From Rutpela maculata (lineage: Eukaryota > Arthropoda > Insecta > Coleoptera > Cerambycidae): a DNA stretch of 64,000 nucleotides. Below the pieces are notes generated by a model. The model had not been told where the DNA came from and did not search any database. It saw only the letters and a list, made by a program, of their open reading frames with translations. Of this stretch, positions 35,345 through 45,755 are shown piece by piece. Position 1 is the stretch's first letter; the number at the start of each line of letters is the position of its first letter. Location: the NCBI GenBank assembly GCA_936432065.2, contig OW386293.2:66729965-66793964 (forward strand). The letters are read 5' to 3'. The translations under genes and the position numbers were made by a program.

Positions 35345-35610
35345 TAATTATGTTTTACTAGTGAAATATTTTTGTCGAACTCCTTTATACATTTCCTTAA
35401 ATATATAAGGAATAAAAATCAGACTGCTATTCTCCAGACCAATGCTCCGCCGAGCGCTGAATTACGAATTACAAGCCTGGCCGCGTTAAGTGCAATGACT
35501 ATGTAATGCCACAAAATGCCATAGTTTCGATTGTAACAAACACCAGCCGAAAGACTTATTCCTACTCAAAGGAGCTCTCATGCCAGCCACTCCACACCAC
35601 TTGCAAACTT

Positions 35611-35637
35611 CAGTTTCGAGCTATTGGCTCTCGTCAG
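35611..35637 (-). ncRNA. Hammerhead-ribozyme-like core
   Basis: The minus strand reads CTGACGA, then GAGC-CAATA-GCTC (4-bp stem II with a 5-nt loop), then GAAAC. This is the canonical CUGANGA…GAAAC catalytic core. The sequence after GAAACTG is ambiguous for stem III, and the cleavage-site base is not a good match in this arm. Activity is untested. Confidence 0.55.
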
Positions 35638-36222
35638 TGCAGGGTAGGTCTGAGATGGCTGGAACGAGGCACTTGTTCACTCTTGGTACATCACGAGATT
35701 TACAAAACCAAGACATGCAACAAAAATGGCAGGCTCCATCTAGCGGCTGATGTCCATTACAATCGAAACAGCAGTAGCCCTGATATGGGCACAATTAGTA
35801 GGTATGCTTTTAGAGGGCAGAATATTTACTAGTGAAATATTTTTGTTGAACTCCTCTATACGTTTCCTTAAATATATAAGGGATAAAAACCAGACTGCAA
35901 CCAACAGCTATTCTCCTGACCAATGCCCCGCCGAGCGCTGAATTACAAATTACAAGCCTGGCCGCGTTAAGTTGCAGTCTGCTTTTAATTCTTATATATT
36001 TAAAGAAACGTATAGAGTTCAAAAAAAATATTTCACTAGTAAATATTCTGCCCTCTAAAAGCATACTGTGCCCATATCAGGGCTACTGCTGTTTCGATTG
36101 TAATGGACATCAGCCGCTAGACGGAGCTTGCCATTTTTGTTACATATCGTGGTCTTATAAATCTCGTCATGTACCAAGAGTGAACAAGTGCCTCGTTCCA
36201 GCCATCTCAGACCAACCTTCCA

Positions 36223-36254
36223 CTGACGAGAGCCAATAGCTGCAAACTGCAGTC
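36223..36254 (+). ncRNA. Decayed hammerhead-like core in the opposite arm
   Basis: The counterpart of 35611-35637 reads CTGACGA, GAGCCAATAGCT, then GCAAAC instead of CGAAAC, so the core is damaged. It keeps ACTGCAGTC, which would give a short stem III ending in a GUC cleavage triplet. Confidence 0.45.
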
Positions 36255-36557
36255 CGCACGTGGTGTGGAGTGGCTGGCATTAGAGCTCTTTTGAGTTGGA
36301 ATAAGTCTGTCGGCTAGTGTCTGTTACAATCGAAACTATGGCGTTTTGTGGCAATACACAGTTATTGCACTTAACGCGGCCAGGCTTGTAATTTGTAATT
36401 CAGCACTTGGTGGGGCATTAGTCCGGATAATAGCTGTTGGTTGCAGTCTGGTTTATTATTCCTTATATATTTAAGGAAACGTGTAGAGGAGTTCGACAAA
36501 AATATTTCACTAGTAAATATTCTGCCCTCTAAAAGTATACCTACTAATTATGTTTTA

Positions 36558-37024
36558 ATTTCGTTTTGTTAATATTTCAGTTTTGATCTCTATTTTGTCT
36601 ATTTTGCCCTGAGGAATAGAGAATTATGTTTTCACTTCCCTTGTGTTTGATATAAAAATGTTACACAGAACAGTACAACCACAAAATATGAATGTATGAA
36701 TAATGCCGACATTACTTAGGTTTGTTGTAATAGTAAACATCGAGTGTGTCGCGGAGAACAAAATTGTCTGAGCATTATTTTCTGTTTATTCGAAAAAAAT
36801 GAATGACCTGATATGAAAATTCTCGATGGATGCTAAAAAACATTTTTCAGAATCTTTACATCTACCAAAGTAAACAGAAATATGAAAAAACCACGTATAA
36901 CATATAGCGATATTTCTAATGAAAGGTTGACAGTATGTTTAGGGCAAAGAATATCACGAAATAAACATAGATCAGACTTGCTAACGCTTTAGTTTCTTCC
37001 ATATTTCTTTAAGCCTCCAAAACA
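36558..37024. other. AT-rich spacer
   Basis: No supported feature. Confidence 0.4.
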
Positions 37025-37348
37025 TGGACTGTTAGGCAAGCAGGCATAAGGCGTATTGATGCTTTCCAGAAATACGTCTCCCAAAATGACTCTTCAACAT
37101 CGTATTCTCCTGAATTTTTTAATTTTTCGCCATATTAATGGCAAGTGGCGAAGAGGACAGTCTCCAAACTGTTGGGATTATCACCAGGAGCTGATGGGAA
37201 AGAGTTTCGGTGAGGCCATGTGTCTAACAGGCAGCCGCGACAGATGATGTAACGCTATCGGACGTGCTAGACAGCAAAGGGAGGTCAACTAGATTGAATG
37301 GATCACAAAACGTCTGGAAGAACTTTCTGAATAAGAAGAAGAAGACGT
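37025..37348 (+). pseudogene. LINE 3'-terminal coding remnant
   Basis: The plus strand carries WTLRQAGIRRIDAFQKYV (37028-37080), then GKWRRGQSPN, MGKSFGEAMCLTGSRDRW-like, and GRARQQ with a closing K/E-rich segment. This is the usual C-terminal order of RTE/I-type LINE proteins (WTLR…RID…GRPR…DRxxWR…AR). It ends in a short (GAA)n, AAGAAGAAGAAGAC, at 37334-37347. Frames shift repeatedly. It may belong to the same family as the remnant at 1402-3664. Confidence 0.65.
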
Positions 37349-37863
37349 CATAAGGCAATGGCCTTCGTGTGTAGTATTTGAATTAATAAATCCTGTGTTA
37401 AGAAGTATATAAATAGTTATTGTAACTTCCTCTATATATTTTCATTTTACTAGTTTATACTTATCTATTTATCCATAACTAGTTTATGAAATTAACTAAC
37501 CAGAAGCAACAATATGTTCCAGGAATTGTTGCCTGCATTTACTTTATATAATTTAGTATATATTTTCGGAAGGATATTTTAGGACACCACAATGCAATAG
37601 TGGTGTCTATGACGTCTGTAAATACGTCATAGCATGGAATTGATGTTTATATATTTATTGTGACCTAAATCTTCACACCTTCGTGAAATTATGACGTTTA
37701 GAGCAGTGAGCTTTTTCAGTAAATTATAAGTACGTATTTGATTTTTTAATATTTATACACAGTATTTCTACGAACGAGGCAACGATATAAATATAAATAG
37801 TACCAGAAATTTTACCTTGGGAAAAGTATTACGGATTTAAGAAAATTTAACATTAGCATTATG

Positions 37864-37866
<3 letters not shown>
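37349..37866. other. AT-rich spacer
   Basis: No supported feature. Confidence 0.4.
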
Positions 37867-37935
<69 letters not shown>

Positions 37936-37964
37936 ATATAAAAAATAGGAGATGTTAGTGCGGA

Positions 37965-38037
<73 letters not shown>

Positions 38038-38048
38038 ATATATATATA
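37867..38048. repeat. (TA)n microsatellite split by a 28-bp unique piece
   Basis: TA repeats at 37867-37941 and 37969-38048 are separated by AAAAAATAGGAGATGTTAGTG and a short remainder. Confidence 0.95.
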
Positions 38049-38748
38049 CAGTGTGTCCCAGGATAGATGCAAAGAGGTGTAATGGACCAAAAATTTTGGA
38101 TTTTGGAATGGTATTTAGGGATTGAGTCCTGCTTGTTGTAAAACTAAAGTTGTAAAAATCACCACTAATAAAGTACTTTATTTTTCAAAATATGAAAAAA
38201 TTCCACTAAGAAAAGTTATTTAGAATGCAATTTTATACCTCTATACCAAATTTCATTAATATAAAATTATTTTTTTGAGACTTCCCATTTTTTCAATAGA
38301 ATAGTATTTTATTTTGAACCATTCAATTAAAACTGCATAGAAATTATTTTTTGTGAATTAATATTTAAAGTTATGTAGAAGCTAAAAGTAGGCTATGAGA
38401 AAAGCAGTGGATGGTTAACATTTGCTCCTACACAACTTTAAATATGAATTCAACTCTTAATTCGCAAAAAATGGGAAGTTTCAAAAAAATAATTTTATAT
38501 TCCTGAAATTTGGTATAGACTTGTAAAATTGCATTCTAAATAACTTTTCTTAGTGGAATTTTTCATATTTTGAAAAATAAAGGTGATTTTTACAACTTTG
38601 CTTATAAAACACCCTGTAGAATACCAAATCAAGTCAATTTTGGTATACTTTAGTTTTACAACAAGCAGGACTCAATCCCCAAATACCATTCCAAAATTCC
38701 AAAAGTTTTGGTCCATTACACCTCTTGTTACATCTATCCTGGGACACA

Positions 38749-38751
<3 letters not shown>
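38049..38751. mobile_element. 703-bp foldback MITE inserted in (TA)n
   Basis: The ends CAGTGTGTCCCAGGATAGATG and its complement abut TA repeats on both sides, consistent with a TA target. The arms are inverted for about 260 bp (TAATGGACCAAAA, AATGGTATTTRGGGATTGAG, TTCCACTAAGAAAAGTTATT), with the right arm carrying about 50 bp extra near 38600-38650. It is non-coding. A lone related end, ACAGTGTGTCCACGGGTAGA, is at 39178-39197. Confidence 0.88.

Positions 38752-38840
<89 letters not shown>
38752..38840. repeat. (TA)n microsatellite
   Basis: The right-hand continuation of the TA tract that hosts the MITE. Confidence 0.95.
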
Positions 38841-38842
<2 letters not shown>

Positions 38843-39759
38843 CAGAGGTACAAAAACTGTCCATTTATTCCTTAACAAAATGTCTAAATTATGGATATTA
38901 AAATAAATAAAATAAAGTAATATGGTGGCGCCACTAAAATATTTTATTATATGATAATGATATGCATGATTTATAATATATTAAAAAGATTAAAATTCTT
39001 AAAATTCTCAAATATATAAAAAATTTATTACGTGTTTATATGTGTGGCAGTGTCAGTGGAATATTTCAGAAAATATGTTTAAATGATAAATACTAGATCA
39101 TAAAGACGTATATTAAATATAATTAGAAATCTTAGCTTGATATTTAGCAAACTGCATAGCTTATTTTTTGGAATATACAGTGTGTCCACGGGTAGAGTCC
39201 GGAAGAGGAAAACCATTTAATTATGGTTTTTATGAAAAAAAAAAAAAAAGGAATTTTTGATGAGAAAATCTGCCTTCTCGTTCATCGGATCCTTGCCAGC
39301 TCTACAGGGTTAGCCAAAAATCCTGATTTGATTATGGAAAATTTCCAAAAATATTTTCGAAATAACATTGTATAAATTATATTACGAAAAAAATAATTCT
39401 GATCTGATATATCCGAGGCCTAATATGTACACCTGATATCCTTTTGGGAAAATCTGGTATGATTTCCCCTGATTTCCTCCTTATTTCCTCTGATTATTTC
39501 CTTTATACATTAATACTGGACTTTAAAGTTACATTCTATGACAATCATTCTTTTAATTCGTTAATATTTTTGAAAACCAGAGGTGATTTCAAGATAAACA
39601 ACTAGCTAGACAAGTTGTGAGTTATTAGACCTTAATACACATACATTATTATAGAATGATAATCCAACCTAGCTCAACACCTAGTTTAAAGGTATATTTT
39701 TATGTACACTAAGACGACGCGTGTAAATAAAAGGTACATAAATAAATAAGTACTTTATA

Positions 39760-39763
<4 letters not shown>
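38841..39763. other. Spacer with a solitary MITE end
   Basis: Apart from the CAGTGTGTCC terminus at 39179 and a 14-nt A run at 39236, nothing is recognisable. Confidence 0.45.

Positions 39764-39820
<57 letters not shown>
39764..39820. repeat. (TA)n microsatellite
   Basis: About 57 bp of TA repeat abutting the palindrome at 39823. Confidence 0.95.
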
Positions 39821-39821
<1 letters not shown>

Positions 39822-39893
39822 GAAGGGTTGTTGTGCTTCCGGGTGTTTTCCCGCGTAGTTGACAGGCTTCTGCTGGGGCCACGGTTGTCTAAA

Positions 39894-39928
39894 CGACGTT
39901 TCGGCAGAATCCCATCTGCCATCTTCAG
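39894..39928 (-). ncRNA. Hammerhead-like motif, left arm
   Basis: Minus strand: CTGAAGA, T, a perfect 6-bp stem GGCAGA/TCTGCC with loop TGGGAT, then GAAACGTC. It fits CUGANGA…GAAA with one unpaired base before stem II. Confidence 0.5.
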
Positions 39929-39998
39929 GTTCTCGCTGAAAGCAGTTCAGTTCAGCTCGAGCAACGAGGAGCAGCAGTAGGCAGCTTGCAGCGAGAAC

Positions 39999-40033
39999 CT
40001 GAAGATGGCAGATGGGATTCGGCCGAAACGTCG
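39999..40033 (+). ncRNA. Hammerhead-like motif, right arm
   Basis: The same motif as the left arm, but stem II has one mismatch (TTCGGCC instead of TTCTGCC). GAAACGTC is retained. Confidence 0.45.
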
Positions 40034-40267
40034 TTTAGACAACCGTGGCCGGAGAAGAAGCCTGTCAACTACGCGGGAAAACACCCGGAAGCACAACAAC
40101 CCTTCATTTAACACCCGCGAAAACCTAAGAAACAACATATATATACATATGAAAACGGATTTGAAGGAAACAACTACTCAGCGGGCAAATACCCCGACCT
40201 GCATTGAATGAACCTTCAAATCGTGATCAGTAACCAATTATCATTTGTCTGTTCCTAACCAGACACA

Positions 40268-40299
40268 GACCGGTTTCGAACTTATTATGTTCTCATCAC
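40268..40299 (-). ncRNA. Second type of hammerhead-like motif
   Basis: Minus strand: GTGATGA, stem II GAAC-ATAATAA-GTTC, then GAAACCGGTC. The core is canonical except that the first base is G instead of C. It lies 160 bp from the palindrome and looks like a different Penelope-like terminus. Confidence 0.45.
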
Positions 40300-40511
40300 T
40301 ATGCCATAGGTCATGGAACAGACAAGTGATAGTGGTCAACTTGCTAGTCTTATACAAACTGAATTAAATGAAGTGACGGTGAGAGGTAAACTCTCATATG
40401 GTCAGATGCTACTATACGTCGGACAAATGTCACTGACGTATAGCGACTTGCTTTTTTGCAACTACCAAGAGCGGCGACCTCTAGCCTTAGTGGGCTATAC
40501 TCACTGTGTGC

Positions 40512-41305
40512 ACCGCAACCGCCATTAGGGGTGGAATTTACCTTGTCAGGGGATGTAAAATTGTTTCTTTTTTTTTTGTTTATTGTTAAAGACGTTTACC
40601 CCCCATTTTCGAGGATGCCTGATCAAGGACAATGGTAAGAATTGTGACAACCTCAGGGAGTTGGTACCATGTGGAAAACTGATTTTTTTTATTTTCTAAT
40701 TTGTATATCGAGTGGGAGTGGTTTCAAAGTCACCATTTGTCCATTTTACATACTCATCTAAAATGAACCTATTTTCGCAAGGATTTGAAATTCGTATTCC
40801 TTAAAACGGGATATAAGGAAGAGAATCCTATTGGTAAAAATTTGTTTTTAATAAATTATATATACAGGACACGAATACAATATAATATTTTTTACAAGAC
40901 ATTAATATATCCAAGGGCGTTTACAAAGAGAATTACATGGTTCATATTCCTCGAATTTCATGCTGTTTCCTCCATCTTCATAGCACGCATCGACCGTTTC
41001 CGATTCATGATCGGAAATATACATCTCGGGTATAAAATTTAGGAAGTTTACAGCATTATCATAACTATTATTATTGGATTCGTTTGTTTCTATGCTTGGT
41101 TCATCATCTTCAATCTCTGGTGCACAATTCTCACAAAAAACCGCTGCCCAAGGAATCACTACTTCCACATTCGGATTTTCTATCCAAGTCACTCACAACG
41201 AAAAAATTTTGTATGTGGAAATAATTATTTATGGAACTTTAATAATATAATATTTTAAATCCTCTATCCCAAAAACCCATAAAACGATACCCCACACCCC
41301 ATGAT
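40512..41305 (-). repeat. Partial copy of the long-TIR element C joined to family A sequence
   Basis: The part at 40515-40630 matches the subterminal region of the element at 47990-48880 (CGCAACCGCC, GTTAAAGACGTTTACYCCCC). The coding part matches 48400-48640, and 41130-41305 matches family A copy 1. This copy therefore links family A and element C as pieces of one transposon family. Outer ends are missing. Confidence 0.7.
40902..41192 (-). pseudogene. Acidic N-terminal-like ORF of element C, 96 codons
   Basis: An uninterrupted frame begins MTWIENPNVEVVIPWAAV and continues EDDEPSIETNESNNNSYDNA, FLNFIPEMYISDHESET and CNSLCKRPWIY. It is rich in Asp, Glu, Asn and Ser. A diverged copy lies at 48400-48640 on the other strand, which supports real coding history. 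I do not recognise the protein. It could be the acidic N terminus or a spliced piece of a transposase whose catalytic part is absent here. The 3' flank (ACAAGACATTAATAT, CAGGACACGA) is also conserved between copies. Confidence 0.5.
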
Positions 41306-41757
41306 CAAATTCTAAGTAGAGAATTAGCATTTTTTCAATATGGATCCGATTCACAACAGTTTCTAAAGTAATTCATATTTAAGAGTAAAGGGGAAAATAA
41401 AGAAAAAATAATAATTTGAATTTTATTAATATTGTAAACATGAATTTAGCTTTGTAAAATGTTTTCAAATGAGCGCCTTAAAGGTTAATGCTCGCAGCCA
41501 AACGACAATCTATTGAAGATTACCAACCCAACTAACACTAATTATTTTATAATAGCTATAAGAAATCTATATCACCATTGTATGAGAATAGAAGCTTTAT
41601 AATTAAGGTCTGAGAACGTTCTCTCAGCATATATGCAACAACTATATACTCACTATAGGTACCGGTTTATAAAACTTTTTATCGTTATCTGTAAGATATC
41701 TTAGGAAGCTCTTAAAAAACTATTTTATAAAGGTTCCCAAATTAGAAATTTTGTGGC
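41306..41757. other. AT-rich spacer
   Basis: No supported feature. Confidence 0.4.
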
Positions 41758-42612
41758 AGGTTTCCATTTTTGATACATTATTACTGTATAACTGTTCTGG
41801 GTTGAATAGTTTAATTAGGCCAGTCAGAATAGCTTTTTTGTGCGAAATGTCGTTTACCCGCAATTTTTTTTTCTTGAAGTGTAGTTTGGGATGTAGAGAA
41901 ACATATGCGCACGTGTGACAGGTGGGGCAACACACTTTAAAATTCAAAAATCGTCCAGTTTTTGCCAGTTTTCGCTTTATTTGCAATATACTTAGGGCGA
42001 GTTGTACCAACTAGGTTCAAACCAAGTTCAGCTTGATCCGAGATCAAAATCCATGACTACGATTGTTGTAACAATCGTAACCTTGGCTTTTGATCTTTTG
42101 ATCAAACCAAGTTCAGCTTGATCCGAGATCAAAATCCATGATTACGATTGTTGTAGCAATCGTAACCTTGGCTTTTGATCTTGGATCAAGCTGAACTTGG
42201 TTTGAACCTAGATGGTACAACTCGCCCTAGTGTTATATTTGTTTTCTTTTTTATAATTTTAGAAATTTTAGTGAAAATGTCAAGAATAATAAAATATACA
42301 AAATCGATTTTCTCAACTTTTCTATCTCTTGACATATTTTCAAAAAATGCGTCATATACGAGGTATACTGCAAATAAAGCAAAAAATGGCAAAAAATGAA
42401 CGATTTTTGAATTTTAAAGTGTCTTGCCCCACCTGTCACGCGTGCGGATAGTTGGCATATGTTTCTCTACTTCCTAAACTATATTTTAAGAAAAAAAAAT
42501 TGCGGGTAAACGACATTTCGCACAATGATCCTTTTTCAATCTATTTCGATTGGCCTAAATGAGCTTTCTCGTTTTATAACAGTTGTATCTACGAACCTAT
42601 AAAATATGGAAA
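41758..42612. mobile_element. Foldback element, interrupted by a MITE
   Basis: The arms (41758-41992 and about 42372-42612) are inverted copies sharing TTAGGCCA, TGTGCGAAATGTCGTTTACC, GAGAAACATATG, GACAGGTGGGGCAA and TTTAAAATTCAAAAATCG. The loop contains a smaller hairpin (AATGTCAAGA/TCTTGACAT). A second MITE sits at the inner end of the left arm. Confidence 0.8.
41995..42227. mobile_element. Nested palindromic MITE (GGGCGAGTTGTACCA), internally duplicated
   Basis: The perfect inverted ends GGGCGAGTTGTACCA are flanked by TA on both sides. The arms extend through CTAGGTTCAAACCAAGTTCA. An inner block of about 85 bp (CAGCTTGATCCGAGATCAAA through CCTTGGCTTTTGATC) is present twice in tandem (about 42030-42107 and 42111-42190). 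Confidence 0.88.
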
Positions 42613-44689
42613 CATTCAATCGTTGTTTCGACTTATTCGTTTTGTGACTAATATTTTTTGGTGTTAACGTAACTTTGATTCTAAAGCACCTATACCGATT
42701 TTACTTTAAAATCTTACAGTTACACGCTTTGTTTAAACAATTTCTGTAGCATTTCTTAACAATAATTTCGAGAAGAATTAGGCAGCACCTGAACCTGGAA
42801 AGAATAAGCTTTCCATTGGTTTGAAGATCGTTAAGAAATGTTAAAAAATATTATAAATGCGGTGGGAATATAAAATTAATTAATTTTCAGTAATACTAAT
42901 ATTCGCATAAAAAATGTTTTTACGGCTTTTTGCAATTGCGGACATTCGCGTCCCCCACATTTAGATCCGTAAGGTCATTCCAGATAATGTACGTATTTTT
43001 TCAAAACTATATCTTCGAGTGCACATCCTATGATCGAATTTGGCACTCCTGATTCCCGACTGCTTTCTCAGTTATTTGGAAATGGTCGTTCTGTTTCTAA
43101 ATACAAAAATATCATTCGCATATTCCTTCTGTAAGTAATGTAACATACAAAAATATCGAAAATCAATCTGCAGAATGTAACTCACTAAAAATATTTGTTT
43201 TATTTAATGTCGTTTAATAGGTAACAGCTAATGAATCAATAACGCGTTAACCTACATCTGAATGAAATTTTGGGCAAGGCAATCGTGTGAACCTTTTGCA
43301 ATGATACTTTAAAAGTCAATGTATTGCGAAATCTTTCACTTAACGGTGCCAATATCAGAGGTTAAGTAGCATTGGCAGACTTAAATTTACAGACAAGACA
43401 GAAAATTTACATGTTTCCTTATTTTTTATTTCAATTTGTCTCATCAGTAAACTACCCTTATGTGAATTTTACGAAAAAAAAAAAAAAACAATAATGGCAT
43501 AGCGTTAGGTCTGTAATGTTTGGTGAGATTTTACGCCGACTTGATTTTGATTTGAAACTAGAGTGCTGCGATTAACTTTAAATCATCATCCATTATTTTT
43601 TATGTCATTTATAATAATTTAAAACTCTTATATTCAAATCAAAACGTGGCTCTAGAAAAATCAAGTCGCGTGTTCCAGAAGTTCGAAAAAATCTATACTA
43701 TGCCGAGCTTCATTTTGATGTCTTGAAAAACAAGGGACAAAAGAGGGGTGCTATTGATATCGTTGTATATTTAAAAGAACTACTTTATTTCTTTTATAAT
43801 TTTACAAGTAGTTACTGCTTCTTTATGATTAAGTAAATATATCTCGAAAAATAAATACCTACATACACCTTTGTGCGTTGTGATATTAATCTCAGAAATA
43901 ACTAAATTATGAACCTAATCAATTTTTTTGGTAACAATAACCTTTTGTCATGATCATATTTGAATTGATATATTCCCCCCGAATAAAAAGGTGTTTTAAC
44001 GAATGGGGAAACTCTTACAGTCAAGAAGTAAAAGAAACATTTTAGAATATCAACCAACATCCGAACGCCTTGGTTTTAAACCAGTAAATTTAATGAAAAT
44101 TGCATTAAAATTATAAATTAAAAAAAATCTATTAATTAGTTATAGAAGTTGAGATATGATATAGGTTAAATTTTAGAAGAAAAATATCTGTAGAAAAATA
44201 TAATATTTATGGAAGTTTATAAATAAAATGTTAGAACATTCCCTATTTACAGATCAAACAAAATAGTTAAGAATAAAAAATATAGTAACACCTTACTGTT
44301 TAGGTAATACTTCCGTTGGTATTTTAAAAGTATAGTAAAATCATGAATTTAGTAAACAACAAATTGTCACGAAAATACGTGGCAAAATAAGAAAATTATA
44401 TGAATAAAATAAATAAAAGAGTCATAGTTTACTTTGGAGAGCACGAGGAAAAGTGAGTTGAGTAACTCGCCATATATGATTAATATTCGTATCTATCTAT
44501 ATTTCTTATACAAACTGTTCCAAGAAAGTTAAGGATATGGCAAATTATCATAATTTAGACTGTATTCGCAAGATTTTTTGCTGCGCCAGATAGAACAATT
44601 AATACACAACATAATTCTTACAAATTGATGGGTCTTTTATTTATTTTGATCTCCATATTAGGCTCTGAGACGTGAACCATGATATCATA
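42613..44689. other. AT-rich spacer, about 2 kb
   Basis: Only a weak inverted pair, CGACTTGATTTT (43535 and 43658), and an A-run at 43476. No gene recognised. Confidence 0.45.
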
Positions 44690-44698
44690 TCATATCAT

Positions 44699-44793
<95 letters not shown>
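44690..44793. repeat. (ATATC)n followed by (TA)n
   Basis: About four copies of ATATC lead into about 90 bp of TA repeat. Confidence 0.95.
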
Positions 44794-44797
<4 letters not shown>

Positions 44798-45060
44798 AAA
44801 GAAAAAATATGCCTTAGGGATGACAGTAGAGACTAGAGAGCCTGGACGGTTGAAAAGCTTTTAGGAATAATTTCTACGGGCGTCTCTGTGTCATAAGATA
44901 AAAGAACTACTCTGATTAGAAGTCCATGTTATAACAACTCTAAATCCAAAAGTAAAACAAAATTAGCAGAGGCAAAGTGGCACCATGATAAAAATTAAGA
45001 TTAATGTAGAAAAGAACTTGAACAATTCTTTTTATAACATATTATTTTCACTTTAAAGGC

Positions 45061-45755
45061 GCTGGCCGCCATTGGTGATTTTTTAAAATGTGGAATGATA
45101 ATATATATAAGGAATTATTTAAAAAATATAATATTTTTACAGTTCCTAGTATCTATATCTACAAATGTCTGGTATTTGCAAAAACAAATTTATACACCTT
45201 CTCCACTTCCGGAGATAATCATTTATATAATACAAGACATAAAGATCTGTTGTTGATCCCAGTGCATAAAACAGCGACATTTCAAAACTCACTGCACTAT
45301 AATTGTATTATTTTATTTAACAGCGTTCCTAAAACTATGAAAGAATTGAACTTATCTTTATTTAAAAAAGAAATAAGAAAACTATTAATAGAACATGCAT
45401 TTTATAGTGTTGACGAATTTTTAAATAGATAAAATTTGATAATATTATTATTATTTTTAATCTGTTGTGTTTCATTTGTATGGACAGAGCTCTTATAAGA
45501 GGTTTGTTTGTTTTTATACATATTTATAAGTTCTTTTATTAATGTGTATTTTTGTGTATTTGTGTATTTTATTTTAAGTTTTATTGCTGTAATGAGACAG
45601 ACAAATTGTTTATTTCAATTTGTATCAATTATTGTAACTAAATATTGTTATTTAGACGTACCAAATGTACATAATCTATGTATCAAAAAAATGGCAAAAT
45701 AAATTCTATTCTATTCTATTCTATTCTATTCTATTCTATTCTATTTTATTCTATA
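45061..45755 (+). mobile_element. 5'-truncated LINE 3' end with (ATTCT)n tail
   Basis: A C-terminal coding fragment (45088-45432) and an AT-rich 3' UTR are followed by AATAA and about ten ATTCT units (45703-45754). A short tandem 3' tail instead of poly(A) is typical of CR1/L2-group LINEs, whose tails are ATTCT-like. The RT and endonuclease are missing through 5' truncation. Confidence 0.75.
45088..45432 (+). pseudogene. LINE ORF2 C-terminal fragment (CR1/L2-like)
   Basis: The 114-codon frame contains LFKKYNIFTVPSIYIYKCLV, NLYTFSTSGDNHLYNTRHKD, PVHKTATFQNSLHYNCIILF, and a C-terminal LSLFKKEIRKLLIEHAFYSV followed by DEFLNR and a stop. This is the C-terminal 'L…SLYI…H.YNTR.K…P.H.T…F..S..Y.G..LFN.LP…FK..L..xLL…FYS..EFL' pattern of arthropod LINEs. 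The frame is intact but starts mid-protein, with no reverse transcriptase upstream, so it is a relic. Confidence 0.75.

Larger units (their letters stand above)
35358..36544. mobile_element. Inverted-repeat retroelement-like insertion with hammerhead motifs
   Basis: The 13-bp TAATTATGTTTTA is perfectly repeated at both sides (35345-35357, 36545-36557). The element is a large palindrome. The left arm (about 35358-35870) and right arm (about 36000-36544) share CCGCCGAGCGCTGAATTAC-, GGCCGCGTTAAG-, CATGCCAGCCACTCCACACC- and AGAGGGCAGAATATTTACTA-type blocks. A 55-bp motif around GTGAAATATTTTTG occurs four times (35358 and 35830 forward; 36041 and 36516 reverse), giving a nested palindrome. A long, odd-length duplication is more typical of retroelements than of TIR transposons. 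No RT is encoded, so it is non-autonomous. Confidence 0.75.
39823..40104. mobile_element. Near-perfect palindrome of Penelope-like terminal sequence
   Basis: Two arms of about 118 bp (39823-39940 and 39987-40104) are inverted copies around a 46-bp centre. Each holds a GAAACGTCGTTTAGACAACC segment and the CTGAAGATGGCAGATGGGAT motif typical of Penelope-like element termini, which encode hammerhead motifs. No RT or GIY-YIG coding sequence is present, so this is a head-to-head pair of terminal fragments. Confidence 0.65.
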
